This document shows positions 1 through 8,899 of a stretch of 64,000 nucleotides of DNA, one piece after another (the stretch's first letter is position 1; each line of letters begins with the position of its first letter). The translations under genes and the position numbers were made by a program. Origin of the DNA: Erysipelotrichaceae bacterium. Its GTDB lineage: Bacteria; Bacillota_I; Bacilli_A; Erysipelotrichales; Erysipelotrichaceae. Below the pieces are notes generated by a model. The model did not search any database, had not been told where the DNA came from, and worked only from the letters and a program-made list of their open reading frames with translations. Where the stretch lies: the NCBI GenBank assembly GCA_017405675.1, contig JAFRAB010000032.1, positions 1 to 64,000 on the forward strand, given 5' to 3'.

Positions 1-117
1 ATCTGCAAAGACTTTTCCCATCACGTTGTCGAGGCAGGCAAAGACGTCAACAGGCATATCTTCCCAGCCCTCAAAAACGGGAGCTGCTTTTGACGGTTCG
101 GTTAATTCAAAAATCAT
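1..117 (-). CDS. GNAT-type acetyltransferase, N-terminal 39 residues only
   Basis: Partial gene that runs off the left edge of the window. It starts with ATG at 117, seven bases after a clear GGAGG ribosome binding site. The visible N-terminus (MIFELTEPSK..., then FEGWED and VMGKVFAD) resembles the start of the Firmicutes GNAT acetyltransferase family with a FEGW..GxMGK opening, as I remember it. No catalytic part is visible, so this rests on the N-terminal pattern alone. It may be the chromosomal gene flanking the outer integrated element, or cargo of that element. Confidence 0.5.
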   Translation of the reverse strand, partial: MIFELTEPSKAAPVFEGWEDMPVDVFACLDNVMGKVFAD

Positions 118-206
118 TCTTTATCCTCCGTTTTGATATATTCGTGTCTTGTAATGAGCTCGACTCCACAATTACGATTTATCGCTATTTGTATTATAAC
201 TCTTTT

Positions 207-596
207 CTAACAATTATCTTTCATCAACAAATCCAAAAATCTGTAATATCTACTGTTTCTGGATGTAATATCATCTTTGAATTCATCCCAGTCTTCGATG
301 CAGATGCCGACAAAGGTCTTACCTTTCATTCTGTTGAAGCCAAACGGTTCACACAGTTTCAGATCATCATCAATATAAGCTAACCCCATCCCGGATGTGA
401 AAGCAGTTAAGGCTGTGAATGGGTTTCTTTCTGTTGCCAGGATAAGATGAAAACCACCATAGTTCACAAGATTGCTGATGACTTGAGGATATTGGATTCT
501 TTCCGATGATCTTCTGCTTAAGATCGGAATGATCTTATCATTGCTGTCCTTTTTAAATCCTTTCAGCTTCGGGATCACAAAAGTCTTGTCTTCCAT
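207..596 (-). CDS. Hypothetical protein downstream of integrase
   Basis: A 129-residue protein I do not recognise. It has no signal peptide or membrane segment, is rich in charged and aromatic residues, and ends with FLDLLMKDNC. The gene begins 10 bases after the stop of the integrase at 607-2151 and is probably cotranscribed with it; the nearest Shine-Dalgarno (AAGGAG) overlaps the integrase stop and lies a long 13 bases before the ATG. Position suggests cargo or an accessory protein of the outer integrated element. No function can be inferred. Confidence 0.55.
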   Translation of the reverse strand: MEDKTFVIPKLKGFKKDSNDKIIPILSRRSSERIQYPQVISNLVNYGGFHLILATERNPFTALTAFTSGMGLAYIDDDLKLCEPFGFNRMKGKTFVGICIEDWDEFKDDITSRNSRYYRFLDLLMKDNC

Positions 597-606
597 GCTG
601 CCAGTA

Positions 607-2151
607 TCACTCCTTATCTAGGATAAATCCAATCTGCTCCTTAAACTCCGGATAGTCTTCAAGTATCTGTTCGATGGTACTCTCGGTATCCTTGTCATAG
701 TGATAATAGAACTGATGCTTCTTAATACATGTCTTAATCTGGGCTAGCTCTCTCTCATAGACAGCTACTTTCTGCTTTTCTCTCAGCTCAGGACGGTCGG
801 AAATGTCGATGATCATCTCTGACATGTCCTTGGTAGGCTTTTCGGTAATAAGATCCTTCAGTGCGGCATCGACTCTGTGTCTTCTCTGTCTGGCATTGGC
901 CTTGGCATATACCTCATTGATCATCTCGGAGTCCTTATGACCGAAGTAGTAATGGGCTTCGGATACGGAGATCATTCTTACATCGCAAAGGAAGTGTGCG
1001 CAGCCGTGTCTGAACATCTGGCTGTCCAGCTTGTTGATGCCAAGCTTTTCAGTAGTTCTGTTAAGTTCCTTGAGGATGTTGGTCTGTCTCTGATATCCTG
1101 TTCTGTCATGGACATCTCTGGCAGTGATGTTAGGGAACACGAACATGTCCTCCATTCGCTTATATGTGGTCTTGTAATAGTATCTGTAGGACTTCTTGTA
1201 ATCCAGCAGGATGCCTCTGTAGTAAGCCCACATGGAGATCTCTCTTTCGGAGTTCCTGTTTTTCAATTCCAGGTTTCTGGCCTTTATCCTGGCCATGACG
1301 TTTTCCCTGGATTCCTTATGGTTGATGGAATTTACGATGTAGATGATGCCTGTACCGTATTCCCCGGCGTCAAAGTCGATGTTCTTCCACTGCAGCGCGA
1401 CCAGCTCTCCCACTCTCATTCCTGTGAAATACAGGACCGTGAAAAGCGTATACCAGTAGAAATTCTCAAACTCGCCGATCTTTTCACCGTTATCGCCCTT
1501 GTAATATCTCATGATGGCTCTAATGTCATCAAACTCCGGATAATTCCTGTCATTCCTTTTGCCGAATGACTTTTTCTTTATCACCGCTCTTCTGATGGTG
1601 ACGTCATTGTCATTCCATTCATCGTCGCTGATGTAGCCTTCATCGTTGAGCCATCTGTTGAACTTCAGCATGGCATTCTGATATTTCTTTACGGTGGCTC
1701 CGGCAAGGCTCTTGTGCTCGATGTCGGAGTTGATCCACTTCATCCACTTGCCCCAGTCCTTGTCGTGCAGTTCTTTGATGTGCTTCTGAGCCATTTCCGG
1801 GCTCAGGTACAGCCTTAAGCCTGAAGCATTGTTAAAGGTATTGATGTCGCCGGATATCTTTACCCTGGCCTCTCTTTTGGCCTTGGCAGAGAGTTTGCTG
1901 ACATACAGGTCCATGACATCGCTGACCTTTTCCTTGCGCAGATCAGTGTAGTTTTCAAAGCTGGCATCATTGATTATCTTGTCTGCTTCTCTTTCGCATT
2001 CTTCGATCGTCCAGTGCCATTTTGTATCAGTATCGTGCTTTTTTCCGTTCACATCGGTATATCTGAATCGCTTCTTGCACCTGTATTCCTTTTTCTCTTC
2101 GATCCATTCAAACTTATATCTTGAAGGGACATTTTTGGGCATTCTTTTCAT
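607..2151 (-). CDS. int: Site-specific tyrosine integrase, outer element
   Basis: A 514-residue tyrosine recombinase that would cut and rejoin DNA at the tRNA-Ala attachment site. Start: ATG at 2151, seven bases after GGGAGG; a TTG two codons upstream is less likely. A long N-terminal DNA-binding part is followed by the catalytic domain: box I arginine in TGMRVGELVALQW, box II as FRHGCAHFLC, then YYFGHKDSEMINEVYAK with the likely tyrosine nucleophile. It is a clear homologue of the integrase at 19116-20675: the N-termini and catalytic boxes align across the whole length. It lies left of the duplicated tRNA 3' end at 2345-2361, which marks it as the integrase of a second, outer element. Confidence 0.93.
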   Translation of the reverse strand: MKRMPKNVPSRYKFEWIEEKKEYRCKKRFRYTDVNGKKHDTDTKWHWTIEECEREADKIINDASFENYTDLRKEKVSDVMDLYVSKLSAKAKREARVKISGDINTFNNASGLRLYLSPEMAQKHIKELHDKDWGKWMKWINSDIEHKSLAGATVKKYQNAMLKFNRWLNDEGYISDDEWNDNDVTIRRAVIKKKSFGKRNDRNYPEFDDIRAIMRYYKGDNGEKIGEFENFYWYTLFTVLYFTGMRVGELVALQWKNIDFDAGEYGTGIIYIVNSINHKESRENVMARIKARNLELKNRNSEREISMWAYYRGILLDYKKSYRYYYKTTYKRMEDMFVFPNITARDVHDRTGYQRQTNILKELNRTTEKLGINKLDSQMFRHGCAHFLCDVRMISVSEAHYYFGHKDSEMINEVYAKANARQRRHRVDAALKDLITEKPTKDMSEMIIDISDRPELREKQKVAVYERELAQIKTCIKKHQFYYHYDKDTESTIEQILEDYPEFKEQIGFILDKE

Positions 2152-2215
2152 GGACAAACCTCCCGTAATATTTTACCTACTCAAATTTTTGAAGAATTTT
2201 GAGGGTTTTTTCGAT

Positions 2216-2237
2216 TTACCCCCAAACTTACCCCCAC
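2216..2237 (+). repeat. Direct repeat, candidate arm-type integrase site
   Basis: Two copies of TTACCCCCA at 2216-2224 and 2228-2236, 12 bases apart, just upstream of the integrase start at 2151. They resemble, but differ from, the TTGACCCCAC pairs at both ends of the inner element. Tyrosine integrases commonly bind such short direct repeats with their N-terminal domain, so these are candidate arm sites of the outer element's integrase. Confidence 0.5.
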
Positions 2238-2311
2238 TTCGTATTGTTTCGATTACAGTTAGATTGTACCATAAATGGCCCAAAAGCGCCAAAAATCCCC
2301 TATTTTAGCAC

Positions 2312-2334
2312 AAAAAAAGCCTATTTCTAGGCTT
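2312..2334 (-). terminator. Intrinsic terminator next to the att copy
   Basis: On the minus strand a 7-bp stem (AAGCCTA/TAGGCTT) with a 4-base loop is followed by seven T residues. It lies 10 bases beyond the tRNA 3'-end copy at 2345, in the same relative place as the terminator at 22417-22441 beyond the real tRNA. It may be the original tRNA-Ala terminator, displaced by integration. Confidence 0.7.
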
Positions 2335-2344
2335 GAATTTGCAT

Positions 2345-2361
2345 TGGTGGAGCATACGGGG
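2345..2361. repeat. attL: Attachment site copy: tRNA-Ala 3' end
   Basis: TGGTGGAGCATACGGGG is identical to the last 17 bases (including encoded CCA) of tRNA-Ala at 22454-22470 and in the same orientation. Identity stops sharply on both sides. This is the expected att duplication left when a tyrosine integrase inserts an element at a tRNA 3' end. The stretch 2152-2539 contains no gene; it holds this site, a terminator and the two repeat pairs. Confidence 0.85.
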
Positions 2362-2423
2362 TGCATACCCATAAACTCATATATTCCTTTATTTATAAGG
2401 GTTTTTCGTACTTTCTGAAAAAC

Positions 2424-2446
2424 TTGACCCCACGATTTGACCCCAC
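2424..2446 (+). repeat. Direct repeat pair, candidate arm site at left end of inner element
   Basis: TTGACCCCAC occurs at 2424-2433 and 2437-2446, with 13-base periodicity, about 63 bases inside the left att copy. The same decamer pair with the same spacing and orientation is at 22286-22308 inside the right end. This suggests binding sites for the N-terminal domain of the element's integrase. Confidence 0.6.
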
Positions 2447-2539
2447 GCCCCCACTTTTTATACCAGTTAAGGCATTTTTAACTATATTTTTGGGGTCATT
2501 AATAGTGGAGCGCAAAACATGCTCCGACAGATAGACATT

Positions 2540-3034
2540 TCAGTTGAAATAAAAACCGTTATTGTTATTGTTCTTTTTTACCGGATAAAAGTCTTCCGGC
2601 ACTTCGCTATTCTCATCATCATCCAGAAAGTCTTCCACAAATACATGTTCTGATTCCAGCTTGGCAAAATTCCTCATGGCCTTTTTTCTGGCCAGATCCT
2701 TTAACTGCTGGTTCGGTTTAACAACATCATTACCGTTGATACTGATGATTGGTAACCCGTTGTTGATAAGATATGATCCATAATTACCGGTACGGTATAT
2801 TGCTCCCAGTGCCTGCATGATATAAACCTGATTATACAGCAGCTGTGATAACTTATCCTCAGTAGGTTTAACAAGTTCTTCTGCTTTCTTCTGAATCTTA
2901 CTGTTCCTGTAGTTAACAAGAGCATTATTTACGGTATCACTGTAAGATATCCCCTTCTTTTCTTTTCTCTCTTCCAGGTAAGAACAGTTATCTTCATTAA
3001 GATATACAGTTACTCTTCTTGCATTATCCTTCAT
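2540..3034 (-). CDS. Ribbon-helix-helix-like accessory protein
   Basis: A 164-residue cytoplasmic protein. The N-terminus (RRVTVYLNEDNCSYLEERK..., then YSDTVNNALVNYR) fits a ribbon-helix-helix DNA-binding fold: a short beta strand followed by two helices. Such proteins on mobile elements act in partition, copy control or mobilisation. The C-terminus is acidic and ends in an Asn run. It follows the 77-residue gene at 3038-3271 with a 3-base gap, so the two are cotranscribed. The specific role is unknown. Confidence 0.65.
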   Translation of the reverse strand: MKDNARRVTVYLNEDNCSYLEERKEKKGISYSDTVNNALVNYRNSKIQKKAEELVKPTEDKLSQLLYNQVYIMQALGAIYRTGNYGSYLINNGLPIISINGNDVVKPNQQLKDLARKKAMRNFAKLESEHVFVEDFLDDDENSEVPEDFYPVKKNNNNNGFYFN

Positions 3035-3037
3035 CTG

Positions 3038-3271
3038 TTACCTTATCGGTATGAACCATTCCATGACATCCATGAGACCTTCCTGGATCATCTGATATGT
3101 CTCTTCTGAATGATTAGCCTTCTCTGCCAATCCCCTTAAATAATCCAGCAATCTGTCCATCTTTCTTTTGAACTTAGCTATATCCTTTTCAGATAAACCT
3201 GATTCCTGAATAACAGTCTTTTCCTCATCATTAGTATTTTCTGATGCGTCATAAACAATCTTTGATTTCAT
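3038..3271 (-). CDS. Small hypothetical protein cotranscribed with RHH gene
   Basis: A 77-residue, largely helical, charged protein (from MKSKIVYDAS to WFIPIR). I chose ATG at 3271 because GGAGG lies 10 bases upstream; a longer frame to 3406 exists but lacks an equally good site. It ends 3 bases before the RHH-like protein gene. A small protein coupled to an RHH protein is typical of plasmid partition or accessory modules, but I recognise no family. Confidence 0.6.
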   Translation of the reverse strand: MKSKIVYDASENTNDEEKTVIQESGLSEKDIAKFKRKMDRLLDYLRGLAEKANHSEETYQMIQEGLMDVMEWFIPIR

Positions 3272-3633
3272 TTCTTCAAAACCTCCATAATACTTCCGGA
3301 TCTCTTCCGGGCAGTTCATTATAGTCAGTTTTTTGAAGAATCTTTGAAAAAGCAGGATAAGGGATTGCCGTATTTTCGTAGACAATCCGGTGACGATAGC
3401 CAGCAAGCTGACTGCGAAAAGCTTTTATTTATAGGAAATCCTGCTATTTTGTCATGTCATCAAACAGTCTACAACAATACTGATTTTACATATTTGTTTG
3501 GGAAATATAAAATTTTGCAATAATAATCAGCACAGGAATTACAATACTTACGCTTGAGCTATCAAACTATTCCATATATAAACGATCAAACAACAATTAT
3601 AGTCTTTTCTTTAGAAGCAACTATAACAATATC

Positions 3634-5619
3634 TTATAATTGTATATTCATTTCCTCTTTCAGATAATTATATATGTACAAAGAATAATACCTGAATTTA
3701 TATGGATCTAAGCATGTGGTATATGCTAAGTTCATGTGAACAATATTATTAATCTCATCTCGTATTGTTTCATCCTTTTTTCTTTTTGAACTACACATCT
3801 GTCTAGCGTATATAATTTTCTCGAATTGATTATATGATTCAACACAAATGTTCTTTTTATAGTTAGGGTCCAAGGGTTTATAACAAGCATTAAAGTCCTT
3901 ATTAATTACGTTTATAACATCTTCTTCTGTCTTGTTGATATTAGCTAGTTTTTTTATAATGTCTGATTTATTTTCCTCATGTAATATAGCTGATAAATAA
4001 TTATATACAGCCCTATGAAACATACTTCCTTTATTGATTTCATAATACAATCTTAAATTAATTGCCGTTTGATAATCAATTTTATGTGGCAATTGCATTA
4101 ATCTAGTTTTTATAAAAGATGTCATAGTATCAAAATCATCAAACTTAATTGGCATAATAGTATCATTATTAAAAGTGTCAATATAGTCAATCTTTCCAGT
4201 ATATTCTTGATATGATTTTTCTTTACTTGTGCTATTCATATGCCTATTTTTGTCTCTGTAAAAGGATGCAAATTTAGCAAATACATGATCGTGAGATAAT
4301 ACTAGGATGGTTGACTCTTTAGATTTTGTTTTATATATCATATCAAATACTATTTTTCTCTTAAATTCATCAAAAGAGCTGGCAGGGTCATCAATTACAA
4401 TATTTTTCGTATTTTTATTTGCAATTAAAAATAAAACTAAGCCTATTATGTTTTTTTCACCATATGATAAGTTATTAACTCTATCTATTTTGTTTTCTTC
4501 TTTGTTCGATCGAATAATATACTCTGCCGTCTTATTGAGTCCGTCGATTTTATGCTCTTCAAACAAATAGTCAATACCAATCTGAGCAAGATAATCATTT
4601 ATTTTTTTTACGTTTTTACCAATTAGTTTTTTAGTTGCACATTTTACTCTCCCCAACTTTTGCTTTATCACTTTATATTCATCATTGAATCTATATATTG
4701 CATTCGCTATTTCTGGATATAGTCTTTTTAGTTCGTTACTTACAGTAATTTTATTAAGCGAATCAACTGTAAAATCGACATTATTCGTAATAGTGATATA
4801 ACGGATTAATGTTCTAAGCTCTTCAAGAATCACATAATGATCATGTATCTGTTTATTAAACTTTTTTACTTCTCGTCTGTTCAACCAATTAGGTTCAAGC
4901 ATATTTAGCTCACTAAAAATATTGGAATATGAGTTTATTTTTTCATACGTTTTTGCATCGAAAACTAATAAATCTTCAATTTTGTTTATTCGCCCTTCTG
5001 TCAGTTTTCTATTACAAAATGGGCATTTACCATTTTTATAATTAGTTGTGTTTGTTCCATCCATAAACCATTTTATATCCTTAGAAGAATAGCCCTTATT
5101 TCTTGCGTAATTTCCATTATCACGAATATTATTAGTTAGCTTATTAATTAGGCATGATGATTTATATGTATTGTCTTTTTTATAATCAATCTTTAAATCA
5201 TTCACTAATGTATTGATTTTACCTTCAACTTCAAAAATGTAATGGTTTATTTCTAGCAACTCATTCACTGCACGTTGATATTCTTTTTTTAGCGCATCAA
5301 TCTCTCCATCTTCCCCCATTATAATATTATATACATCTCCATTAAGGGACTTGTTTATTAGTATATTATTTAAATAATCATTGTTAAAGACATTGAAAAC
5401 ATTAGACTCACTAACCATTTCATTATCGATTAAAACGCTTGGGATACTGTGTGATCCATATGGTACATGGTTTTCGTTTGTAGTATCTATATCAGAAATT
5501 GCATGAGCGATACTACTTTTCCCGGCTCCACTCACTCCTATCAAATAGTTAATTTTACAATTATCAATATAATACCTTAATGATTTAATGCTGTTATAAT
5601 TTTCTATTGTTATTTCCAT
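3634..5619 (-). CDS. AAA ATPase with zinc-hook-like CxxC (AAA_13/RloC-like), candidate defence protein
   Basis: A 661-residue ABC/SMC-type ATPase. Walker A is GVSGAGKSS (28-36), the signature is LSYGE (about 383), Walker B is VIDDPASSFDE (about 406), followed by an H-loop LSHDH. Between the two ATPase halves lies a probable coiled-coil insert with a single CPFC motif (about 199), reminiscent of the Rad50/RloC zinc hook. The C-terminal about 180 residues are helical and end in RDEINNIVHMN..., resembling the C-termini of AAA_13 proteins such as PrrC/RloC relatives. Those enzymes cut tRNA anticodons or cause abortive infection; here I cannot confirm a nuclease triad. It stands alone, with no restriction-modification partner nearby. 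Confidence 0.7.
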   Translation of the reverse strand: MEITIENYNSIKSLRYYIDNCKINYLIGVSGAGKSSIAHAISDIDTTNENHVPYGSHSIPSVLIDNEMVSESNVFNVFNNDYLNNILINKSLNGDVYNIIMGEDGEIDALKKEYQRAVNELLEINHYIFEVEGKINTLVNDLKIDYKKDNTYKSSCLINKLTNNIRDNGNYARNKGYSSKDIKWFMDGTNTTNYKNGKCPFCNRKLTEGRINKIEDLLVFDAKTYEKINSYSNIFSELNMLEPNWLNRREVKKFNKQIHDHYVILEELRTLIRYITITNNVDFTVDSLNKITVSNELKRLYPEIANAIYRFNDEYKVIKQKLGRVKCATKKLIGKNVKKINDYLAQIGIDYLFEEHKIDGLNKTAEYIIRSNKEENKIDRVNNLSYGEKNIIGLVLFLIANKNTKNIVIDDPASSFDEFKRKIVFDMIYKTKSKESTILVLSHDHVFAKFASFYRDKNRHMNSTSKEKSYQEYTGKIDYIDTFNNDTIMPIKFDDFDTMTSFIKTRLMQLPHKIDYQTAINLRLYYEINKGSMFHRAVYNYLSAILHEENKSDIIKKLANINKTEEDVINVINKDFNACYKPLDPNYKKNICVESYNQFEKIIYARQMCSSKRKKDETIRDEINNIVHMNLAYTTCLDPYKFRYYSLYIYNYLKEEMNIQL

Positions 5620-5693
5620 ATTTTAACACTTTCCTTTTCTTCTAATTAAGTAAATGTATCAAGCTATCTTATTCATATTAACAATATTAATAA

Positions 5694-6092
5694 CTATTTT
5701 TTTGCATGACTCGTAAAACATTTGTTAATAATCATAACAATAAACAAAACAGCTACAAGAAAAACATCAATATAATACCCTATTTCAAATTGATTATACT
5801 TTTCATATGGATTTTGCCGTTTGGGGGAACTCTCACTAAGTAACCATATAGCCAAAAAAATGGTTAGATAAAGTTCTACAATAGTCACAAAAGAATTATC
5901 ATTTTTGCCAAAAAAAGCCAAAACAACCAACATCAATCCAGTAACAATGATAAATAAAAGAGATTGACCACTTATTTTCTCATATAATGGACTAACAAAA
6001 TAGTGAAATGATCTAAATGGAAATATTAATGCGTTTAAAATAAGTGCCACTCCCGTAACACCTATAACAATTTGAGGTATATTACGTTTCAT
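5694..6092 (-). CDS. Small four-helix membrane protein coupled to a secreted protein
   Basis: 132 residues with four hydrophobic segments and little else, ending in a Lys-containing tail. The start is set by an ATGA overlap at 6092: its ATG shares bases with the stop of the 430-residue secreted protein, implying translational coupling. A longer frame begins 6 codons earlier but has no benefit. A tightly coupled exported protein and membrane protein recall bacteriocin/immunity or ligand/receptor pairs, but no family is recognised. Confidence 0.65.
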   Translation of the reverse strand: MKRNIPQIVIGVTGVALILNALIFPFRSFHYFVSPLYEKISGQSLLFIIVTGLMLVVLAFFGKNDNSFVTIVELYLTIFLAIWLLSESSPKRQNPYEKYNQFEIGYYIDVFLVAVLFIVMIINKCFTSHAKK

Positions 6093-7381
6093 GGAGCGTA
6101 AGATGTGCAAATACCGCCATATGTTGCTAAATCAACATCATATCTTCCTAATGCAACAACAGCATTATCATAATATGTAGTGTTATACAAAGTTCCGGAT
6201 TGATGCACCCAATCAAAGACTCCGTTTGATAGATATCCTCCAGCAAAACCTCCAGCATTTGAATTGCTATAAGATAACGTTAACGTTAGAACATAATCAT
6301 TATATACCGTTGTGTCATATACATACCCATGTCTTTTACCAGAGTAAGAATAATTCCCCGATTTATATAATGTTGCTGGTTCAAAAATCTTTGTTATATT
6401 ATGAAGAATACTTACACTTGTTAATATAGCATCAACAACACTAATGTTAAGATTTCCTAAATAAATACCAATTGCGGTTAACAATGTATCTTCCACAAAA
6501 TTTTGCCCAGTAGATGATGTCCTTATATAATTATTCCTGGTTTCATATACTCTTACGGTTCGGCCAGCATGCAAGTAAGCTGATTGCATTGAATAATAAT
6601 CTTTTAATACTTTAGTATATGGAGGGAATTCCGCGATAAGACTATTAAGTAATTGGGTATTATTTGTAATACCAGTTACGTCTAAATTTGATTGTGTGTT
6701 ATTACTATATCCAAACATGGTTTGCCGTTCTGGTTCTATAAACGTGTTGCCCTCATCATCCAACAATAATTCTACTCCAGGTAACGCATTTATGCCATCC
6801 CAGTTTTCCTCATCCATCAACTCCTCCAGCATTGCTGCCCCTGATTCTGTCAATTTGCATTCTATACCTTTTCTGAAATTTGTGTATAGTTTAACAACAT
6901 TATCAAAAAATACAACCGCCTCATCACTGGAAGGTATGTATATAGATCTTTCCATCAAACGATTGTCTTTATATCTAAAAACAACTTCAGCATCATCTAT
7001 TGCGGTATATCCAACATATATTCCATCATTTTGTGTTTTCTCTATGAATCTTACTGTCCTACACATTGGAATATATTGATTCAGGTAAACAGAATTATAT
7101 ATGGTATACGGTGAATAAACACTATCCGAGTCATCTACCAATACTGATAACTCAACTATCTTATCCTCAATGGTTATATCTTGTTCTTGATCGGATAACA
7201 AAGCCGACTCATTTAAATTATATCGATTATACTCTGAACATTCTTCTAAAGACACATCATGTACTGTGGTATAATTTACCACAGTATAAATATCGTTCGA
7301 TTCTTCTGCATAAACAAATGTAGCCCCAACTGTAGTTATTAAAACAAGAAATGACAATACTAATATCGTTATTTTCTTCAC
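6089..7381 (-). CDS. Large secreted protein of unknown function
   Basis: 430 residues with a clear signal peptide (MKKITILVLSFLVLITTVGATFVYA, likely cut after VYA). The start is a GTG seven bases after AGGGAGG. The middle is acidic; around 290-320 there are two hydrophobic stretches (LLTAIGIYLGNL and VVDAILTSVSIL) that could form a hairpin. The C-terminal 110 residues are rich in Tyr, Asn, Ser and Gly and end in ICTSYAP. A similar plan (signal peptide, acidic region, hydrophobic hairpin, aromatic tail) is seen in the 243-residue protein at 7940-8671. I recognise no family. Confidence 0.75.
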   Translation of the reverse strand: MKKITILVLSFLVLITTVGATFVYAEESNDIYTVVNYTTVHDVSLEECSEYNRYNLNESALLSDQEQDITIEDKIVELSVLVDDSDSVYSPYTIYNSVYLNQYIPMCRTVRFIEKTQNDGIYVGYTAIDDAEVVFRYKDNRLMERSIYIPSSDEAVVFFDNVVKLYTNFRKGIECKLTESGAAMLEELMDEENWDGINALPGVELLLDDEGNTFIEPERQTMFGYSNNTQSNLDVTGITNNTQLLNSLIAEFPPYTKVLKDYYSMQSAYLHAGRTVRVYETRNNYIRTSSTGQNFVEDTLLTAIGIYLGNLNISVVDAILTSVSILHNITKIFEPATLYKSGNYSYSGKRHGYVYDTTVYNDYVLTLTLSYSNSNAGGFAGGYLSNGVFDWVHQSGTLYNTTYYDNAVVALGRYDVDLATYGGICTSYAP

Positions 7382-7637
7382 TATTTTTCCTCCCTATATA
7401 TTGTCTTTAATCTAAGAAAACTCTTTTATACATAATCATTAAAGCCGTTGTAAGTATACCCTTTACCTCTTTTAGTTTTATAAAGTATTTTAGATACCTT
7501 CTAAAATTCTTTACCACTACACCTAATCAAAATACGAGCAAAATGACTTTGTATCATATTTGGGCCTATCAAAAACTATATTATTTATCAAATTGCTATT
7601 ATTTGATAACGAGAGCACTATTAATTTGTTGTAGTTA

Positions 7638-7943
7638 TTAACTCTTTTTACTTTCTGTTTCTTCAATAAGGTCTTGCAATTCTTCAGGTAAAAGTATTCT
7701 TTTCCGAAAATATGCAATGAGATAACCTGTAATCATTCCAGCAAGGCGATATACTGTTTGTAAACTTTTGTCTGATGATAATAATGAACCGACTCCCATA
7801 CCAATAAAAGGCATAGTAGAGTAAATAAAACAAACTAGTTTTATCAGTTTTATATACCTCTTTTTAACCACATATGTTTTGTTTTCAAAGGATATCTTTC
7901 CGTTTTCTAATGAAAACAGTATACTTATTCTCGTTTTAGTCAT
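7638..7943 (-). CDS. Small two-helix membrane protein
   Basis: 101 residues with two hydrophobic segments (about 31-55 and 66-82) and an acidic C-terminus (LPEELQDLIEETESKKS). Its ATG overlaps the stop of the secreted protein at 7940 (ATGA), exactly as in the 6089/6092 pair. This second secreted-plus-membrane pair strengthens the case for a functional two-protein unit. No family recognised. Confidence 0.65.
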   Translation of the reverse strand: MTKTRISILFSLENGKISFENKTYVVKKRYIKLIKLVCFIYSTMPFIGMGVGSLLSSDKSLQTVYRLAGMITGYLIAYFRKRILLPEELQDLIEETESKKS

Positions 7944-8671
7944 GCTGGATATGTGTTAACTAAGGTACGACACGGTGCCGGATAATAATAATTCCATGGA
8001 GTAGCTGACCAAAAGTGTCCAACACTTGAGCTACCTAGATATGTGCCCATAGAACTGTTTGTATAGTATGATGCATATGTTTTGCTTAAAATGTAGCAAT
8101 GATAGTTACTTCTATAATACTGAACAAAATAAGCGTTTCCATATTGGAATTGAACATTATAATTAATCAAAAGAGTTGCAACCGTTATTAAATTGTTCAC
8201 GTATGTCGCATATGGGCCCAGTAGTTTATTTAATAACACTGAAGCAAGAGCACTAATTAATTCATTTGTAGCAGAAGAAGGGACAGATACTGTACCCGTT
8301 CTGTATTGATGCCATGTCGGATCCCAGTCTGTACTATTATCATACAAAGCTCTGATTGTTTCCCTTGAATCATTATATCTGGTTTCAAAATCAGCAAATA
8401 TACCATCTAATACCTCAATATCCAATGGTTTTATATCGTGTTCTTCAAAACTACACACAAATGTTTCTATCTTTTCTCCCGTATCATAATTGTAGACTGT
8501 GACAATATCCCCATTAGTCGAAGTGATGACACTAAGTCCATTTCTATTATGCAATATTACCTCTTTATCTTCAGTTATCTCTACCCAATACTCATCTTCA
8601 GCATAGATAATGGAACAAAATCCGCTAAATAACAACATTGCACTTAATACGCTTACTATTATTTTCCTCAT
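7940..8671 (-). CDS. Secreted protein of unknown function, paired with a membrane protein
   Basis: 243 residues with a signal peptide (about 1-24, ending in SIIYA). AAGGAG precedes the ATG. An N-terminal beta-rich acidic part is followed by a hydrophobic helical pair (ELISALASVLLNKLL and NNLITVATLLI) and a Tyr/Ser-rich C-terminus ending in LVNTYPA. It has its own promoter at 8709-8738. Its architecture parallels the 430-residue neighbour. No catalytic motif is seen. Confidence 0.75.
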   Translation of the reverse strand: MRKIIVSVLSAMLLFSGFCSIIYAEDEYWVEITEDKEVILHNRNGLSVITSTNGDIVTVYNYDTGEKIETFVCSFEEHDIKPLDIEVLDGIFADFETRYNDSRETIRALYDNSTDWDPTWHQYRTGTVSVPSSATNELISALASVLLNKLLGPYATYVNNLITVATLLINYNVQFQYGNAYFVQYYRSNYHCYILSKTYASYYTNSSMGTYLGSSSVGHFWSATPWNYYYPAPCRTLVNTYPA

Positions 8672-8708
8672 ACAATTAGTCTCCTTATAATTTGATTATA
8701 ATTCAGCA

Positions 8709-8738
8709 ATTATCTATTTATGTGGCCAGAATTGTCAA
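8709..8738 (-). promoter_or_regulatory. Sigma-A-like promoter for the 243/101-residue pair
   Basis: On the minus strand TTGACA (8733-8738) and GATAAT (8709-8714) are separated by 18 bases, 38 bases upstream of the start at 8671. This indicates that the 7638-8671 pair is a separate transcription unit from the genes upstream. Confidence 0.65.
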
Positions 8739-8899
8739 ATAAATGTCCTGTTTTGGTCAAAATCCATCTATTTTCTTGATATTTGTAATGAAAACTTAGT
8801 ACTGCAATAAGATATGGTACAAATTATCGCTTATTTTATACACACCACTATTTCAATAGTTAGGCAAGATTCTGTACCATCATTAATCCTAAAGCTAAA

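Larger units (their letters stand above)
207..2361. mobile_element. Outer integrated element, right portion
   Basis: Bounded on the right by the 17-base tRNA-Ala 3'-end copy at 2345-2361 and containing an integrase that reads away from it, plus one small cargo gene. This matches the layout of the inner element next to the real tRNA. I found no matching att copy to the left, so the left boundary (placed here at the last recognised cargo gene) is arbitrary. The element may extend beyond the window, or it may be a deleted remnant. Confidence 0.5.

Noticed and set aside
140..180. A GCTCGACTCCACA stretch as the left att site of the outer element
   Set aside because: Only a few bases resemble the reverse complement of the att core, and the orientation would be wrong for a direct repeat.
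877..1569. 230-residue plus-strand open frame inside the integrase
   Set aside because: It is the antisense shadow of a conserved integrase with all catalytic boxes.
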